Positions 35,401-42,418 of a stretch of DNA of 64,000 nucleotides are shown here, in pieces. The stretch's first letter is position 1. Every line of letters begins with the position of its first letter. The stretch lies in assembly GCA_964433345.1 (NCBI GenBank), contig CAYSQJ010000005.1, positions 62,001-126,000 of the forward strand. Direction: 5' to 3'. The DNA comes from Ga0077527 sp964433345 (GTDB lineage Bacteria; Pseudomonadota; Gammaproteobacteria; Burkholderiales; SG8-41). Made by a program: the position numbers and the translations under genes. The notes beneath the pieces are model-generated. The model ran no database searches and had not been told where the DNA came from. It saw nothing but the letters and a program-made list of their open reading frames with translations.

Positions 35401-35730
35401 GAAGTCGAGGTCCATTTCGCCCTCATCCGCCGGCGGGGGCGGCGCGGCGGCCGGGCGCGCGGCGCCGGGTACTGCAACTGCCGCCGGTTTTGCAGCCGGT
35501 GCGGCGGCGGGCGTGGAAAATACCTTGACGTAGCCGGACTTGGTCAGATCATCGAGTATGGCTTCGACGTCTTTGGCGTCGAGCTTGCTCTTGGCGACCA
35601 GTTCGGCGACCGTGGACTTGCCGTCCACCGAAAGAAAAACGTTTCCGGAGTTGCGGTCAAGTTTGGCGGTCTTGTTCTTGAAATCGAGAACGCCCTTGGA
35701 AGTCTTGGCGAAGACGGTTTGCGGGTGCAT
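32476..35730 (-). CDS. Very long coiled-coil protein with a membrane anchor and AsmA-like C-terminus
   Basis: A 1084-residue protein of unusual build. Residues 1-72 form a small domain also seen at the N-terminus of the response regulator at 29111. A Pro/Ala linker (75-100) is followed by about 560 residues (115-675) made almost only of Ala, Glu, Lys and Arg in (A/E/K/R)-A-E-A units, in the style of TolA domain II but much longer. A basic patch (RKPRRKG) and one membrane helix (about 689-707, AVVVLVLILVVGLAALQL) come next. The last 380 residues resemble AsmA-type proteins: VRIANMRYTVYPEQVLRLERISIG near the start and GALNISADSALAGRVNAELGS near the end. The charge pattern predicts the helix in the cytoplasm and the AsmA-like part in the periplasm. 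Function unknown; it is perhaps a scaffold or an envelope lipid-related factor. Confidence 0.85.
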   Translation of the reverse strand: MHPQTVFAKTSKGVLDFKNKTAKLDRNSGNVFLSVDGKSTVAELVAKSKLDAKDVEAILDDLTKSGYVKVFSTPAAAPAAKPAAVAVPGAARPAAAPPPPADEGEMDLDFTSPDAVAKINAEAEQRKQKEAEAKARAQAAAKAAMEAKARQQAEAQARAAAEARLKAEAEAKAKADIAAKAAAEARTRAEAESKAAADAAAKAAAEARLKLAQEASNKAAAEARARAEAEARAKADALAKATAEAHAKAEAEAQEKAEAEANAHAAAETRAREALEAQMKAMAEALARAQDSAKREAEARQRMEAEIKSRLEAERKALEEAEARARAAESAVAQARQMAEEAARAKAAAEARATQGSDPEAQAKAAAAMKALEEAKAKARMEAEARAAAEARAKAEAEARQREEEQRRQAEEIAHKARAEAEAKAKAELRQLQEQSRKAAAEAEARAEEERRAREEMESRVAEERRAREAAEAKVTAERELREEAVRKAQAEAEQKARAEVEAVIEEERRKREEAEKKAQAEIAARTVAERKAREEADRQLEIAQKAREDAERLARQAAAGESAEIKRAREEAEQRAALAEAAVAKAKAQMEAERKARAEAEERAKTEAVARVVREQELRENAEKTVKSRVEEELRARARAEAEADARYRAEAEERAKAAAADRKLRMESEARDAASTFRADRKPRRKGLIAVVVLVLILVVGLAALQLMPLTAQIPAVQDLVSQRLGQPVRIANMRYTVYPEQVLRLERISIGSTQQIKADTVNIPMMPWSLLLGAREFDTVTANAVSMDAAGAQLLPALARGVDGAELQVRQLRMTGVKVSGMPLDVPQFDATLSFGRNGAMQRMRMQDGKLVVELTPNDKGLALNIQAREWLLPLGPELQFSDLSASVQISGRQATVSSIDGRVGGGRVKGALKAAWESGISVEGEFSLENGRLQDLLRAYTRDFSATGSVSANGSYALQGKDLKTLFDGSAAELSFTVSTGELNNVDLVRAIQSPTASGTRGGKTRFDTLGGALSASNGRYAYKQLQLTSGPLNASGALNISADSALAGRVNAELGSRGLVVARGNLGITGTLRDPLLRP

Positions 35731-35844
35731 GGCTTAACACCGTGATTTGTTGGACAGTTTTGTCGAAGGCCGGCTGCTGGCGCGGCTCCCCGCCTCCCGC
35801 GGGTCCACGATTCGGCCGTGGCGGCAGCGGGCGTTCCCGGCATT

Positions 35845-35875
35845 GCAAGTGCCGGAACATTATAGTTACTATAGC
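35845..35875 (+). promoter_or_regulatory. Candidate sigma-70 promoter for the HD-domain gene
   Basis: TTGCAA (35845-35850) and TACTAT, with an 18-nt spacer, precede the ATG at 35890 in an AT-rich strip. The match to the consensus is moderate and the leader would be short, so this is a tentative call. Confidence 0.35.
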
Positions 35876-35889
35876 CCGATACAACAAAA

Positions 35890-36858
35890 ATGATGCTTAT
35901 GCGGCCTGATCCACTTTCCGTCGCTGCAGACGGGCGCCATGCCTCGCGCGATGTCACCAATCAGGTCGACACCACCGATCCGCTCCCCGTTTCTTTCGAA
36001 ATCGCGCAGATCTACGAGCGGCTGTATCGTCGCGAGTTTCCCTCCGGACTGCTGCGCGTGTTCGCCGATATCGGGCGCCTGTACCGCGGCGAGTTTCCCG
36101 GCTACCACGCCTGCGAGACCGACTACCACGACATACAGCACATCCTCGAAGTGACGCTGGCGATGGCGCGGCTGATGGATGGCTGTGCGCGCTCGACCAG
36201 TCCCCTGGTCATGAGCGAGCGCCTGTTCCAGCTCGGCACGGTGAGCGCGCTGTTCCACGACATCGGCTACCTGCGCCGGCGCGACGATACCGAGAAGCGG
36301 CATGGCGCGGAGTACACGCGCACCCACGTCGGCCGCGGCGCCGAGTTCATGTCCTGGTACCTGCCGGAGGTGGGACTCGATGAGTTGGCCGATCCGGCTG
36401 CGCGGATCGTGCATTTCACCGGCTACGAAGTGCCGGTCAACAGCATCCGCATTGATCCGCAGTACCGGATGGTCGGCAACCTGCTCGGCAGCGCCGACAT
36501 CCTTGCGCAGATGGCGGACCGCTGCTACCTCGAGAAGTGCCATGATCGCCTGTACCCGGAGTTCGTGCTCGGCGGCATCGCGCGGCAGATCGACGACAAG
36601 GGCGAGGAAAAAGTGGTATTCGAGTCCCCGGCCGACCTGATATTCAAGACACCGGGGTTTTTCACCGGTGCCCGCAAGCGTCTGGAGCAGGACCTCGCCG
36701 GCGTCTACCGTTTCGTCGACCGGCATTTCGAGGGGCAGAACCTGTATTACGCCTTCGCGCGCCGGAACATCGATTACGCGCGGACCATTGCCGAGGCCCG
36801 CGACATTACGCTGTTGCGCCGCAAGCTGCCGGACAGCGGCTTCGCCGAAGCCGCCTGA
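35890..36858 (+). CDS. HD-domain phosphohydrolase-like protein
   Basis: A 322-residue protein with an HD-superfamily metal site: H84 in DIQHILEVTLAMA, the H123-D124 pair in LFHDIGYLRR, and D203 in SADILAQMADRCY. Extra conserved features are H138 and the segment ARIVHFTGYEVP. HD proteins hydrolyse phosphate esters or nucleotides, including cyclic dinucleotides and ppGpp; no second domain says which. It starts MMLMRPDP. A divergent spacer of 159 nt separates it from the coiled-coil gene. Its stop codon sits inside the loop of a terminator hairpin. Confidence 0.82.
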   Translation: MMLMRPDPLSVAADGRHASRDVTNQVDTTDPLPVSFEIAQIYERLYRREFPSGLLRVFADIGRLYRGEFPGYHACETDYHDIQHILEVTLAMARLMDGCARSTSPLVMSERLFQLGTVSALFHDIGYLRRRDDTEKRHGAEYTRTHVGRGAEFMSWYLPEVGLDELADPAARIVHFTGYEVPVNSIRIDPQYRMVGNLLGSADILAQMADRCYLEKCHDRLYPEFVLGGIARQIDDKGEEKVVFESPADLIFKTPGFFTGARKRLEQDLAGVYRFVDRHFEGQNLYYAFARRNIDYARTIAEARDITLLRRKLPDSGFAEAA

Positions 36859-36875
36859 GGCGGCTTTTTTTATTC
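36848..36875 (+). terminator. Terminator overlapping the HD-gene stop codon
   Basis: GCCGCC and GGCGGC pair around a TGA loop, followed by seven T residues. The loop is the stop codon of the HD-domain gene (36856-36858), so the hairpin and the end of the coding sequence coincide. It also lies just beyond the convergent MDR gene. Confidence 0.88.
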
Positions 36876-36885
36876 CGGCCGCCGC

Positions 36886-37881
36886 TCAGGCGACCTTCAG
36901 CAGGATTTTCCCGGTGTGCTGGCTGGATTCCATCAGCGCATGTGCCTTCGCCGCATCAGCCAGCGGCAGCGCGCTGTGGGTGACCACGCGGATCTTGCCG
37001 GCGGCGATCAGCGGCCACACCTGTGATTCCAGTTCACGCGCGATGCGTGCCTTGAAGGCGTCCGGTCGCGTGCGCAGCGTCGAGCCGGTGTAGACCAGGC
37101 GCTTGAGCATCACCGGCATCAGGTTGATTTCCACCTTGGAGCCGGCACCGAAAGCGAGCTGGATGATGCGCGCGTCATGGCTAGCCGCCTTGAAATTCTT
37201 TTCGATGTTGGGGCCGCCGACGATGTCGAGGATCACGTTGGCGCCGCCTTCGCCGCGCACGACTTCGACGAAATCCTCGGAGCGATAGTCGACGACGCGG
37301 TCCGCGCCCAGATCCTTGCAGATCCGGCAGCGCGCTTCCGGGCTGTCGGTGGCGATGACTTTTGCGCCGAAAGCCTTGCCGAGCTGGATGCAGGTGGTGC
37401 CGATGCCGCCGGCGCCGCCGTGGACGAGGAAGGTTTCGCCGGCCTTGAGTCCGGCGCCGATGAAGACGTTGCTCCAGACCGTGAAATAGGTTTCAGGCAG
37501 GCCGGCCGCGTCCACCATGTCCAGCCCCTCGGGCACGGCGAGGCAGTGTTCGGCATCGACGGCGACGTATTCGGCGTAACCGCCGCCATTGGTGAGGGCG
37601 ACCACGCGGTCGCCGGTTTTCCAGCGCTTCGCGTTGGCGCCCAACGCGACGACGGTGCCTGACACTTCGAGACCCGGCAGGTCGGAGGCGCCGGCGGGGG
37701 CAGGGTAGAGGCCCTTGCGCTGCATGATGTCGGGACCGTTGATGCCGGCAGCAACGACCTTGACCAGCACTTCATGCGGTTTCGGCACCGGCAGCGGGCG
37801 GGTGACGGGTTTCAGGACTTCGGGGCCGCCGGGCGCGGAAATTTCGACGGCTTGCATGGTTGCGGGCAGTGTATTGCTCAT
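36886..37881 (-). CDS. MDR-superfamily NAD(P)H quinone oxidoreductase
   Basis: A 331-residue zinc-free medium-chain reductase of the QOR/PIG3 type. The GroES-like half contains VVAAGINGPDIMQRKGLYPAP and GLEVSGTVVALG. The cofactor motif is FLVHGGAGGIGTTCIQLGKAFGA (about 147-169), and DLGADRVVDYRSEDF follows as in PIG3 enzymes. The start at 37881 is an ATG; the longer frame upstream is not supported. It reduces quinones or enoyl-type substrates. It lies 16 nt downstream of the enoyl-CoA hydratase gene, so the pair is likely co-transcribed. Confidence 0.92.
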   Translation of the reverse strand: MSNTLPATMQAVEISAPGGPEVLKPVTRPLPVPKPHEVLVKVVAAGINGPDIMQRKGLYPAPAGASDLPGLEVSGTVVALGANAKRWKTGDRVVALTNGGGYAEYVAVDAEHCLAVPEGLDMVDAAGLPETYFTVWSNVFIGAGLKAGETFLVHGGAGGIGTTCIQLGKAFGAKVIATDSPEARCRICKDLGADRVVDYRSEDFVEVVRGEGGANVILDIVGGPNIEKNFKAASHDARIIQLAFGAGSKVEINLMPVMLKRLVYTGSTLRTRPDAFKARIARELESQVWPLIAAGKIRVVTHSALPLADAAKAHALMESSQHTGKILLKVA

Positions 37882-37897
37882 GATGTTTTCGATTCCT

Positions 37898-38623
37898 TTA
37901 TTTTCCGGATTCCCGGTATCTGCGGATGCGTTCCTTGAGCCCCGGTGTACTGACGGAGCGGGCAAGTTCGGCCATGTCTTCGGCGCGGCTGTCCACGACG
38001 GTGCGGCGATGCAGGGCGGCGGCAGCGGCTGGCGTCAGTGTATCGGCCGCGGACTGCGCATCGGCGATCAATGAAGGCCAGTCCTGCCGCGCGGCCACGT
38101 GCGTCAGGAAACCGTCGGCGAGGGCGGTGTCGGCATCGAAGCTGCGCGAGTTGGACAGGATGTCGCGGGCGCGGTCGGCGCCGATGCGCTGCGCCAGGCG
38201 ACGCGTGCCGAGCACCACGCCGAAGCGCAGGCCCGGCATGCGGAAGATCGTACCGGGTTCGGCCACACGCAGGCCACAGCTGGCGACGAGGTCGGCGCCG
38301 GCACCAAACACACGGCCGTGGGCCAGTGCCAGTGTCTCATGCGGTGCGTGATACAGCGCCTGCAGCAGGGTCTCGATGCGGATGAAGCGCAGCGCGAGAT
38401 CGCCTTCGCTCTGTGCCTGGACATCCGTGAAATCAAAGCCGGCGCAGAAATGCGGACCGGCGCCTTCAAGGATCAGCAGCCGCGTGCCGTCGGTGGCGGC
38501 GTACTCGACGGCGTCGAGCAGCGCTTCGACCAGCGACGCTGACAGCGCGTTGGCTTTCTGCGGCCGGTTCAGCGTCAGTCGCGTGACATGACCGTCGTGG
38601 CTGCGCAGCAGTTCGTCGCTCAT
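37898..38623 (-). CDS. Enoyl-CoA hydratase/isomerase family protein
   Basis: A 241-residue crotonase-fold enzyme, which hydrates or isomerises acyl-CoA thioesters. The first oxyanion-hole segment (AGPHFCAGFDFTDV, about 55-68) and the second (LAHGRVFGAGADLVASCGLRVA, about 99-120) are in place. The usual Glu pair of hydratases is not clearly present: GLRFGVVLGTRRLA replaces the common E-containing motif. The chemistry may therefore differ from classical hydration. It lies downstream of the inverted repeat at 38645. Confidence 0.85.
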   Translation of the reverse strand: MSDELLRSHDGHVTRLTLNRPQKANALSASLVEALLDAVEYAATDGTRLLILEGAGPHFCAGFDFTDVQAQSEGDLALRFIRIETLLQALYHAPHETLALAHGRVFGAGADLVASCGLRVAEPGTIFRMPGLRFGVVLGTRRLAQRIGADRARDILSNSRSFDADTALADGFLTHVAARQDWPSLIADAQSAADTLTPAAAAALHRRTVVDSRAEDMAELARSVSTPGLKERIRRYRESGK

Positions 38624-38644
38624 GGAAGGTGACTTAAAGGCATG

Positions 38645-38741
38645 GCCACAGAGGGCACAGAGAAAAAACCGAGAACACAGAGGAATTCATCTTGGGGCGC
38701 GGCATTTTGCTGCTTCGGTTTTTCTCTGTGTCCTCTGTGGC
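38645..38741. repeat. Long inverted repeat of the GCCACAGAG type, copy 2
   Basis: The arms are nearly perfect. The left arm reads GCCACAGAGGGCACAGAGAA, then AAAACCGA; the reverse complement of the right arm reads GCCACAGAGGACACAGAGAA, then AAACCGA. They enclose about 42 bp. The same arm sequence occurs at 7096-7201. It separates the cupin and hydratase genes, both read leftward. Confidence 0.9.
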
Positions 38742-38762
38742 TGCTTTTGACTTTCTTATTCT

Positions 38763-39377
38763 TCATCCCTGAATCCCTGCACGCACTTCCGCCGAGCGGT
38801 CCCAGAAGTTCGGCAGTTGCGGGCTCGAGTAGCCGGAGACAAAGGGTTTTTCGGCGCCGGTCGCCGGATCGAAAACATGGCGGCTGACGGCGCCGATGTT
38901 GGCGCCGTAGACGTGGATGCTGATCGACGGCCGGTCGGCCAGCGCGTTGGAGACCTCGTGGATGTCGCCCACCGTTGGCGACACGCGGTCGACCTGGCCC
39001 GGCAGCAGGCGCTCGGTCTCCCCGGCTTCCATGGGTTGGCCGGGTCCGGTGTGCGAGTAGCGCCGCGCGTTCTCGGCGCCGCGCATCATGCCGACCAGTC
39101 CCCATACGGTGTGATTGTGCACGGGGGTTTTCTGGCCGGGCCCCCAGACGAAGCTCACTACCGAAAAGCGTTCCAGAGGATCGCAGTGCAGCAGGTACTG
39201 CTGGTAGAACTGCGGGTGCGGCTGCGCGCATTCATCGGGCAGCCAGTCGTCGTGTTTGATCAGATCACCGAGCAGGCGGCCGCCTTCCTCGTGCATGATT
39301 TTTTCGTCATGCCCGCTGCGTTCGACGAGTCGGGTCATTTCACTGATGAAATGGCGGAAGCGTGCCGTGTTTTTCAT
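38763..39377 (-). CDS. Cysteine-dioxygenase-like cupin, second copy
   Basis: A 204-residue paralog of the cupin at 8309. The shared core is LL.CDPLERFSVVSFVWGPGQ.TPVHNHTVWG, with the two metal His in HNH, and the third His in SISIHVYGANIG. It differs by an extra N-terminal helix and a C-terminal tail (FDPATGAEKPFVSGYSSP). Iron thiol dioxygenases oxidise Cys, 3-mercaptopropionate or related thiols. The ATG at 39377 overlaps the CoA-transferase stop by 4 nt (ATGA), so it is coupled to acyl-CoA metabolism here. The substrate remains open. Confidence 0.8.
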   Translation of the reverse strand: MKNTARFRHFISEMTRLVERSGHDEKIMHEEGGRLLGDLIKHDDWLPDECAQPHPQFYQQYLLHCDPLERFSVVSFVWGPGQKTPVHNHTVWGLVGMMRGAENARRYSHTGPGQPMEAGETERLLPGQVDRVSPTVGDIHEVSNALADRPSISIHVYGANIGAVSRHVFDPATGAEKPFVSGYSSPQLPNFWDRSAEVRAGIQG

Positions 39378-40516
39378 GATTTGTCCTTGAGTTCGGAAAG
39401 CACTTCTTCGGTATGCGCGCCCAGCGCCGGCGGTCCGCGGCGCACGCCCAGGCGCTGCCCCGAGACATGCTGCGGTGAAATTACCGTCTTGCTGGCGACG
39501 CCGTTGGGCATTTGCAGGTCCTGCACCCACTCCATGTGTTTGACCTGCGGGTCAGCCAGCACCTGCGAATAATTGTACAGCGGCGCGCAGGGCACGCCGC
39601 GGGCGTTCATCCGTGCCAGCAGGTCGGCGGCGTCGTGCTTGATGAACTCCGCCTCCAGCAGCTCGCGCAATGCGTCCTGGTGCTGTGCGCGCAACGACGG
39701 CGACGTGAAGCGCGCGTCCTGCGTCAGATCGCTCCTGCCGATCACTTCGCAGGCGGCCTCCCACAGCTTGTTGGTGCCGGCGGCCAGCGCGAAATAACCG
39801 TCGCGGCAGCAGAATGCGGCATAGGGTGCATTCATCGGATGCGCGGAGCCCAGCCGCACCGGATCGCGCCCGGTGCCGAACAGCTCGCTGGTCTGCAGGT
39901 TGGCGATGCCGAGCATGGCTCCAAGCATCGAAACATCGACGTAATCGCCGTGGCCGGTGCCGCGGGCCTTGTGCAGTGCGGCTGCGGCGCTGAATGCCGC
40001 ATAGAGGCCGGCCGAAAAGTCGGCGATCGGTATTCCGCATTTCGCGGGACGGCCGTCGCGCTCGCCGGTGACGCTCATCACACCGCTCATCGCCTGCACC
40101 GTCATGTCGAAGCCGCCGTCGCCGGCGCGCGGCCCGCTCTGGCCGAAGGCGGAGACCGAGCAATAGACGAGTGCGGGATGCTCCTTCACCAGCGTCGCGT
40201 AATCGAGCCCGAATTTCGCCATCACGCCGGGGCGGAAATTCTCGAGCAGGATATCGGCCGACAGCGCGAGGCGGCGTGCGTCGGCGCGTCCTGCATCGGT
40301 CTTCAGATCAAGCACGATCGAGCGCTTGTTGCGGTTGACCGAGGCGAAATACTGGCTGTAGCCGTCGAGGATCGGCGGCCACTGCCGCATCAGGTCGCCC
40401 TCGGGCGATTCGACCTTGATCACGTCGGCGCCCATGTCGGCGAGCAGGCAGCCGGCGAACGGACCGGCCAGCACCTGGCAGAACTCGATGACGCGTATGC
40501 CTTGCAGGGGAAGCAT
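39374..40516 (-). CDS. CaiB/BaiF-family class III CoA-transferase
   Basis: A 380-residue CoA-transferase that moves CoA between carboxylates through enzyme-bound mixed anhydrides. The catalytic Asp is D137 in GDGGFDMTVQAMSG, matching Asp169 of formyl-CoA transferase. The N-terminal FCQVLAGPFAGCLLADMGADVIKVE and the RNKRSIVLDLK segment are family hallmarks. Length (about 380-400) is normal. It likely activates a short organic acid in the cytoplasm. The downstream cupin overlaps its end, and the CoA-transferase beta gene lies 78 nt upstream. Confidence 0.93.
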   Translation of the reverse strand: MLPLQGIRVIEFCQVLAGPFAGCLLADMGADVIKVESPEGDLMRQWPPILDGYSQYFASVNRNKRSIVLDLKTDAGRADARRLALSADILLENFRPGVMAKFGLDYATLVKEHPALVYCSVSAFGQSGPRAGDGGFDMTVQAMSGVMSVTGERDGRPAKCGIPIADFSAGLYAAFSAAAALHKARGTGHGDYVDVSMLGAMLGIANLQTSELFGTGRDPVRLGSAHPMNAPYAAFCCRDGYFALAAGTNKLWEAACEVIGRSDLTQDARFTSPSLRAQHQDALRELLEAEFIKHDAADLLARMNARGVPCAPLYNYSQVLADPQVKHMEWVQDLQMPNGVASKTVISPQHVSGQRLGVRRGPPALGAHTEEVLSELKDKS

Positions 40517-40594
40517 GGTGGATTGCGATGGGTTGACGGGGCGCGGGGACCCGTGAATTTCAGGTTCCTATGCTAGCACGCACACCGCAGAGCT

Positions 40595-41323
40595 TCAGCC
40601 CTTGACGGCCGCAGAAAAACGTCCGCGCTTGTCGAGCAGCTCGAGAGCCTGCCGTTCGCGACCGGTCATCGGCAGCGCCGCCTTTGCCGCGCCGTAGTCG
40701 AAGCGGAATCCGGTGCGGGCGACGATGTCTTCAACCGTTGTTTGCGGATTGAAGGTATCAAGACGGAAGCGCGAACCGGCTTTCGGCTCGCGCAGAAAAA
40801 CCGCCAGCGGCGTCACCAGCGCCGTCATGTTGCCGGAGGCGGTGACAAAATCGAGTTTGTCGACCAGCGCGCGCGGCGTGTGGTCGGTGCGCCAGGTGAC
40901 GACGCGTTTTGCGGTCGGCAGCATCACTGCCGCGCCGCCGCCGCCGGGCAGGCGCACTTTCGGATTTTCCCAGGAGCCGATCGCCGAGACATTGGTGCGG
41001 CCTTCGGCGTCGATCTGCGCACAGCCGAGATAAACGAGGTCGAGGCCGCCGCGCGCACAGAGATCGTAGAAATCCTGGTTGGCGAAAATCGCCGGCGAGC
41101 CGTGGACGATCGCCGGATCGCTGCTCGACAACGGCACTTCTACCGGTTGCGGCTCGACGCCGCCGGCTACATTGATGTAGGTGAACGGAAAATCGTAGGC
41201 GCGTTTCGCCAGCAGGCAGGCGAGCATCGGCAGCGTGGAGTTGACGCCGCTGAAGGTGATTTCGCCGGCGCGGATCTGGCGCGCGAGATTGACGACGATG
41301 AAGGAGAGGGGCGTCCAGTTCAT
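40595..41323 (-). CDS. CoA-transferase beta subunit (GctB/CatJ-like)
   Basis: A 242-residue protein of the class I CoA-transferase beta-subunit type, as in glutaconate or 3-oxoadipate CoA-transferases. Family landmarks are AKRAYDFPFTYINVAGGVEP (about 40-59), GLDLVYLGCAQIDAEGRTNVSAIG (about 93-116), and LPGGGGAA. The matching alpha subunit would be the split gene at 41915-42736, but a DNA glycosylase gene lies between them, which is unusual because alpha and beta are normally adjacent. The AT-rich element at 41374 lies just upstream. Confidence 0.87.
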   Translation of the reverse strand: MNWTPLSFIVVNLARQIRAGEITFSGVNSTLPMLACLLAKRAYDFPFTYINVAGGVEPQPVEVPLSSSDPAIVHGSPAIFANQDFYDLCARGGLDLVYLGCAQIDAEGRTNVSAIGSWENPKVRLPGGGGAAVMLPTAKRVVTWRTDHTPRALVDKLDFVTASGNMTALVTPLAVFLREPKAGSRFRLDTFNPQTTVEDIVARTGFRFDYGAAKAALPMTGRERQALELLDKRGRFSAAVKG

Positions 41324-41373
41324 GTTGTGAGTATATGTTCGAGCTGTGGCTGCTTTCCTGCCAGCACTCCGAG

Positions 41374-41410
41374 GTTTTTATATAACTATTTGTTTTTATT
41401 GATATTTTTT
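41374..41410 (-). repeat. AT-rich element, copy 5 (ends the glycosylase gene)
   Basis: On the minus strand it reads AATATCAATAAAAACAAATA, then GTTATATAAAAACC. It encodes the last residues (NINKNK) and the TAG stop (41386-41388) of the DNA glycosylase, then continues into the gap before the CoA-transferase beta gene. The core matches copies 1 and 8 closely. Confidence 0.85.
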
Positions 41411-41943
41411 AGCGGCCGCAGAATGCTGCGCCAGGCTGCGAGTTTGCGGCGGTAGTCGAGGGCGGCATGTGCCGGGCTGGTCGAAGGCAGCCGTTGCAGG
41501 CGCAGCGCACCGGGTTCCAGCGCCGGCTGCACGTGGATGCGGAAGCAGCGTTCGGCGGTCGCGCCGTTGAAAAACACATGCGTGATCCGCGGATGGCGGG
41601 CGAAAAAGGCCGGCAGGTCATTGGTGATGACCGAGTCGGGGTCGATGTCGGCATCAAGGCTGCCCGGGCGCGTGCAGGCTGCGAGCACGTCCCACAGCGC
41701 GACGCCGGCGGATCTGATGAGGCGTGTGCGCTTCGCGTAAGGCAGTTCAGGTGATGCGCCAACGAGGTCACCCATGATGCGCCAGAAGGCATTGCGCGGA
41801 TGGGCATAGTACTGCCCCGCGCGCAGGGACTCGGCGCCGGGCATGCTGCCCAGCACCAGCACCCGCGCGCCGGCATTGGCCAGCGGTGCGAAGCCGCGCA
41901 GGACCGCTGCAGGTTCAGCTTGATGCGACGGCTTCCGGGGCAT
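41386..41943 (-). CDS. Uracil-DNA glycosylase superfamily (deoxyinosine-type) protein
   Basis: A 185-residue DNA-repair enzyme of the UDG superfamily, nearest to the deoxyinosine/hypoxanthine glycosylase group. The first active-site motif is VLVLGSMPGAESL (about 27-39), followed by GQYYAHPRNAFWRIMG (about 43-58). The second loop is QRLPSTSPAHAAL (about 147-159). It removes damaged bases from DNA. The C-terminal six residues (NINKNK) derive from the AT-rich element. The start overlaps the end of the CoA-transferase alpha gene by 29 nt, which supports the ATG at 41943. This is an unexpected gene inside a CoA-transferase operon. Confidence 0.85.
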   Translation of the reverse strand: MPRKPSHQAEPAAVLRGFAPLANAGARVLVLGSMPGAESLRAGQYYAHPRNAFWRIMGDLVGASPELPYAKRTRLIRSAGVALWDVLAACTRPGSLDADIDPDSVITNDLPAFFARHPRITHVFFNGATAERCFRIHVQPALEPGALRLQRLPSTSPAHAALDYRRKLAAWRSILRPLKNINKNK

Positions 41944-42418
41944 CGGCGAGGTGTTGTGCGAGCACGCCGTCGCGATCTTCCATGTAGCCTTCGACCGCGG
42001 GGTAGTCGATCTCGTAATACGGGTGCATCGAGCCCGGCCATGCGCCTTGCGGCACCACGGCCGCGGCCTCGACCATGAATCCCGGCACCAGCGTCAGCTC
42101 GGGCTGTTCGCGCAGGCGGTCGGTGGTCACGAGTTTTTCGGCGGTGACCAGCACGCGTTTTGCGGCGCGGGTCAGAGGATGATCCCAGAACGGCGAACCG
42201 TAGACGCGGGCATTGCCCTCATCGTCGATTTCCGCGGCATGAATCACGGCAATGTCGGGACTCAGCGCCGGAATGACATAGACCTCGCTGCCCGAGCCGT
42301 AGGGATCGCGCAGCGTCTGCCAGCCGTTGACGCGCGCCAGTTCGCTGCCGTGCACGCCGGCCACCGGCTGGAAGGGTATCCCGTAGGAGGCTGCACGCAG
42401 CCCCGCGACCAGGGTCAT
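41915..42418 (-). pseudogene. CoA-transferase alpha subunit, C-terminal part after an in-frame stop
   Basis: This frame (167 residues) continues the alpha subunit exactly in register after a TGA. It starts MTLVAGLRAASYGIPFQPVAG and carries TLRDPYGSGSEVYVIPAL and DIAVIHAAEIDDEGNARVYG, all expected of GctA-type proteins. The ATG comes immediately after the stop (TGAATG), with GAGGA 10 nt before it, so re-initiation is possible. Either the gene is a fresh nonsense mutant or the two halves are made separately. It overlaps the glycosylase gene at its end. Confidence 0.8.

Noticed and set aside
33961..35745. A 594-codon open frame on the plus strand opposite the coiled-coil gene
   Set aside because: It is the antisense image of the Ala/Glu/Lys/Arg repeats. 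Its Gly/Leu/Arg-rich translation has no domain, start site or ribosome-binding site.
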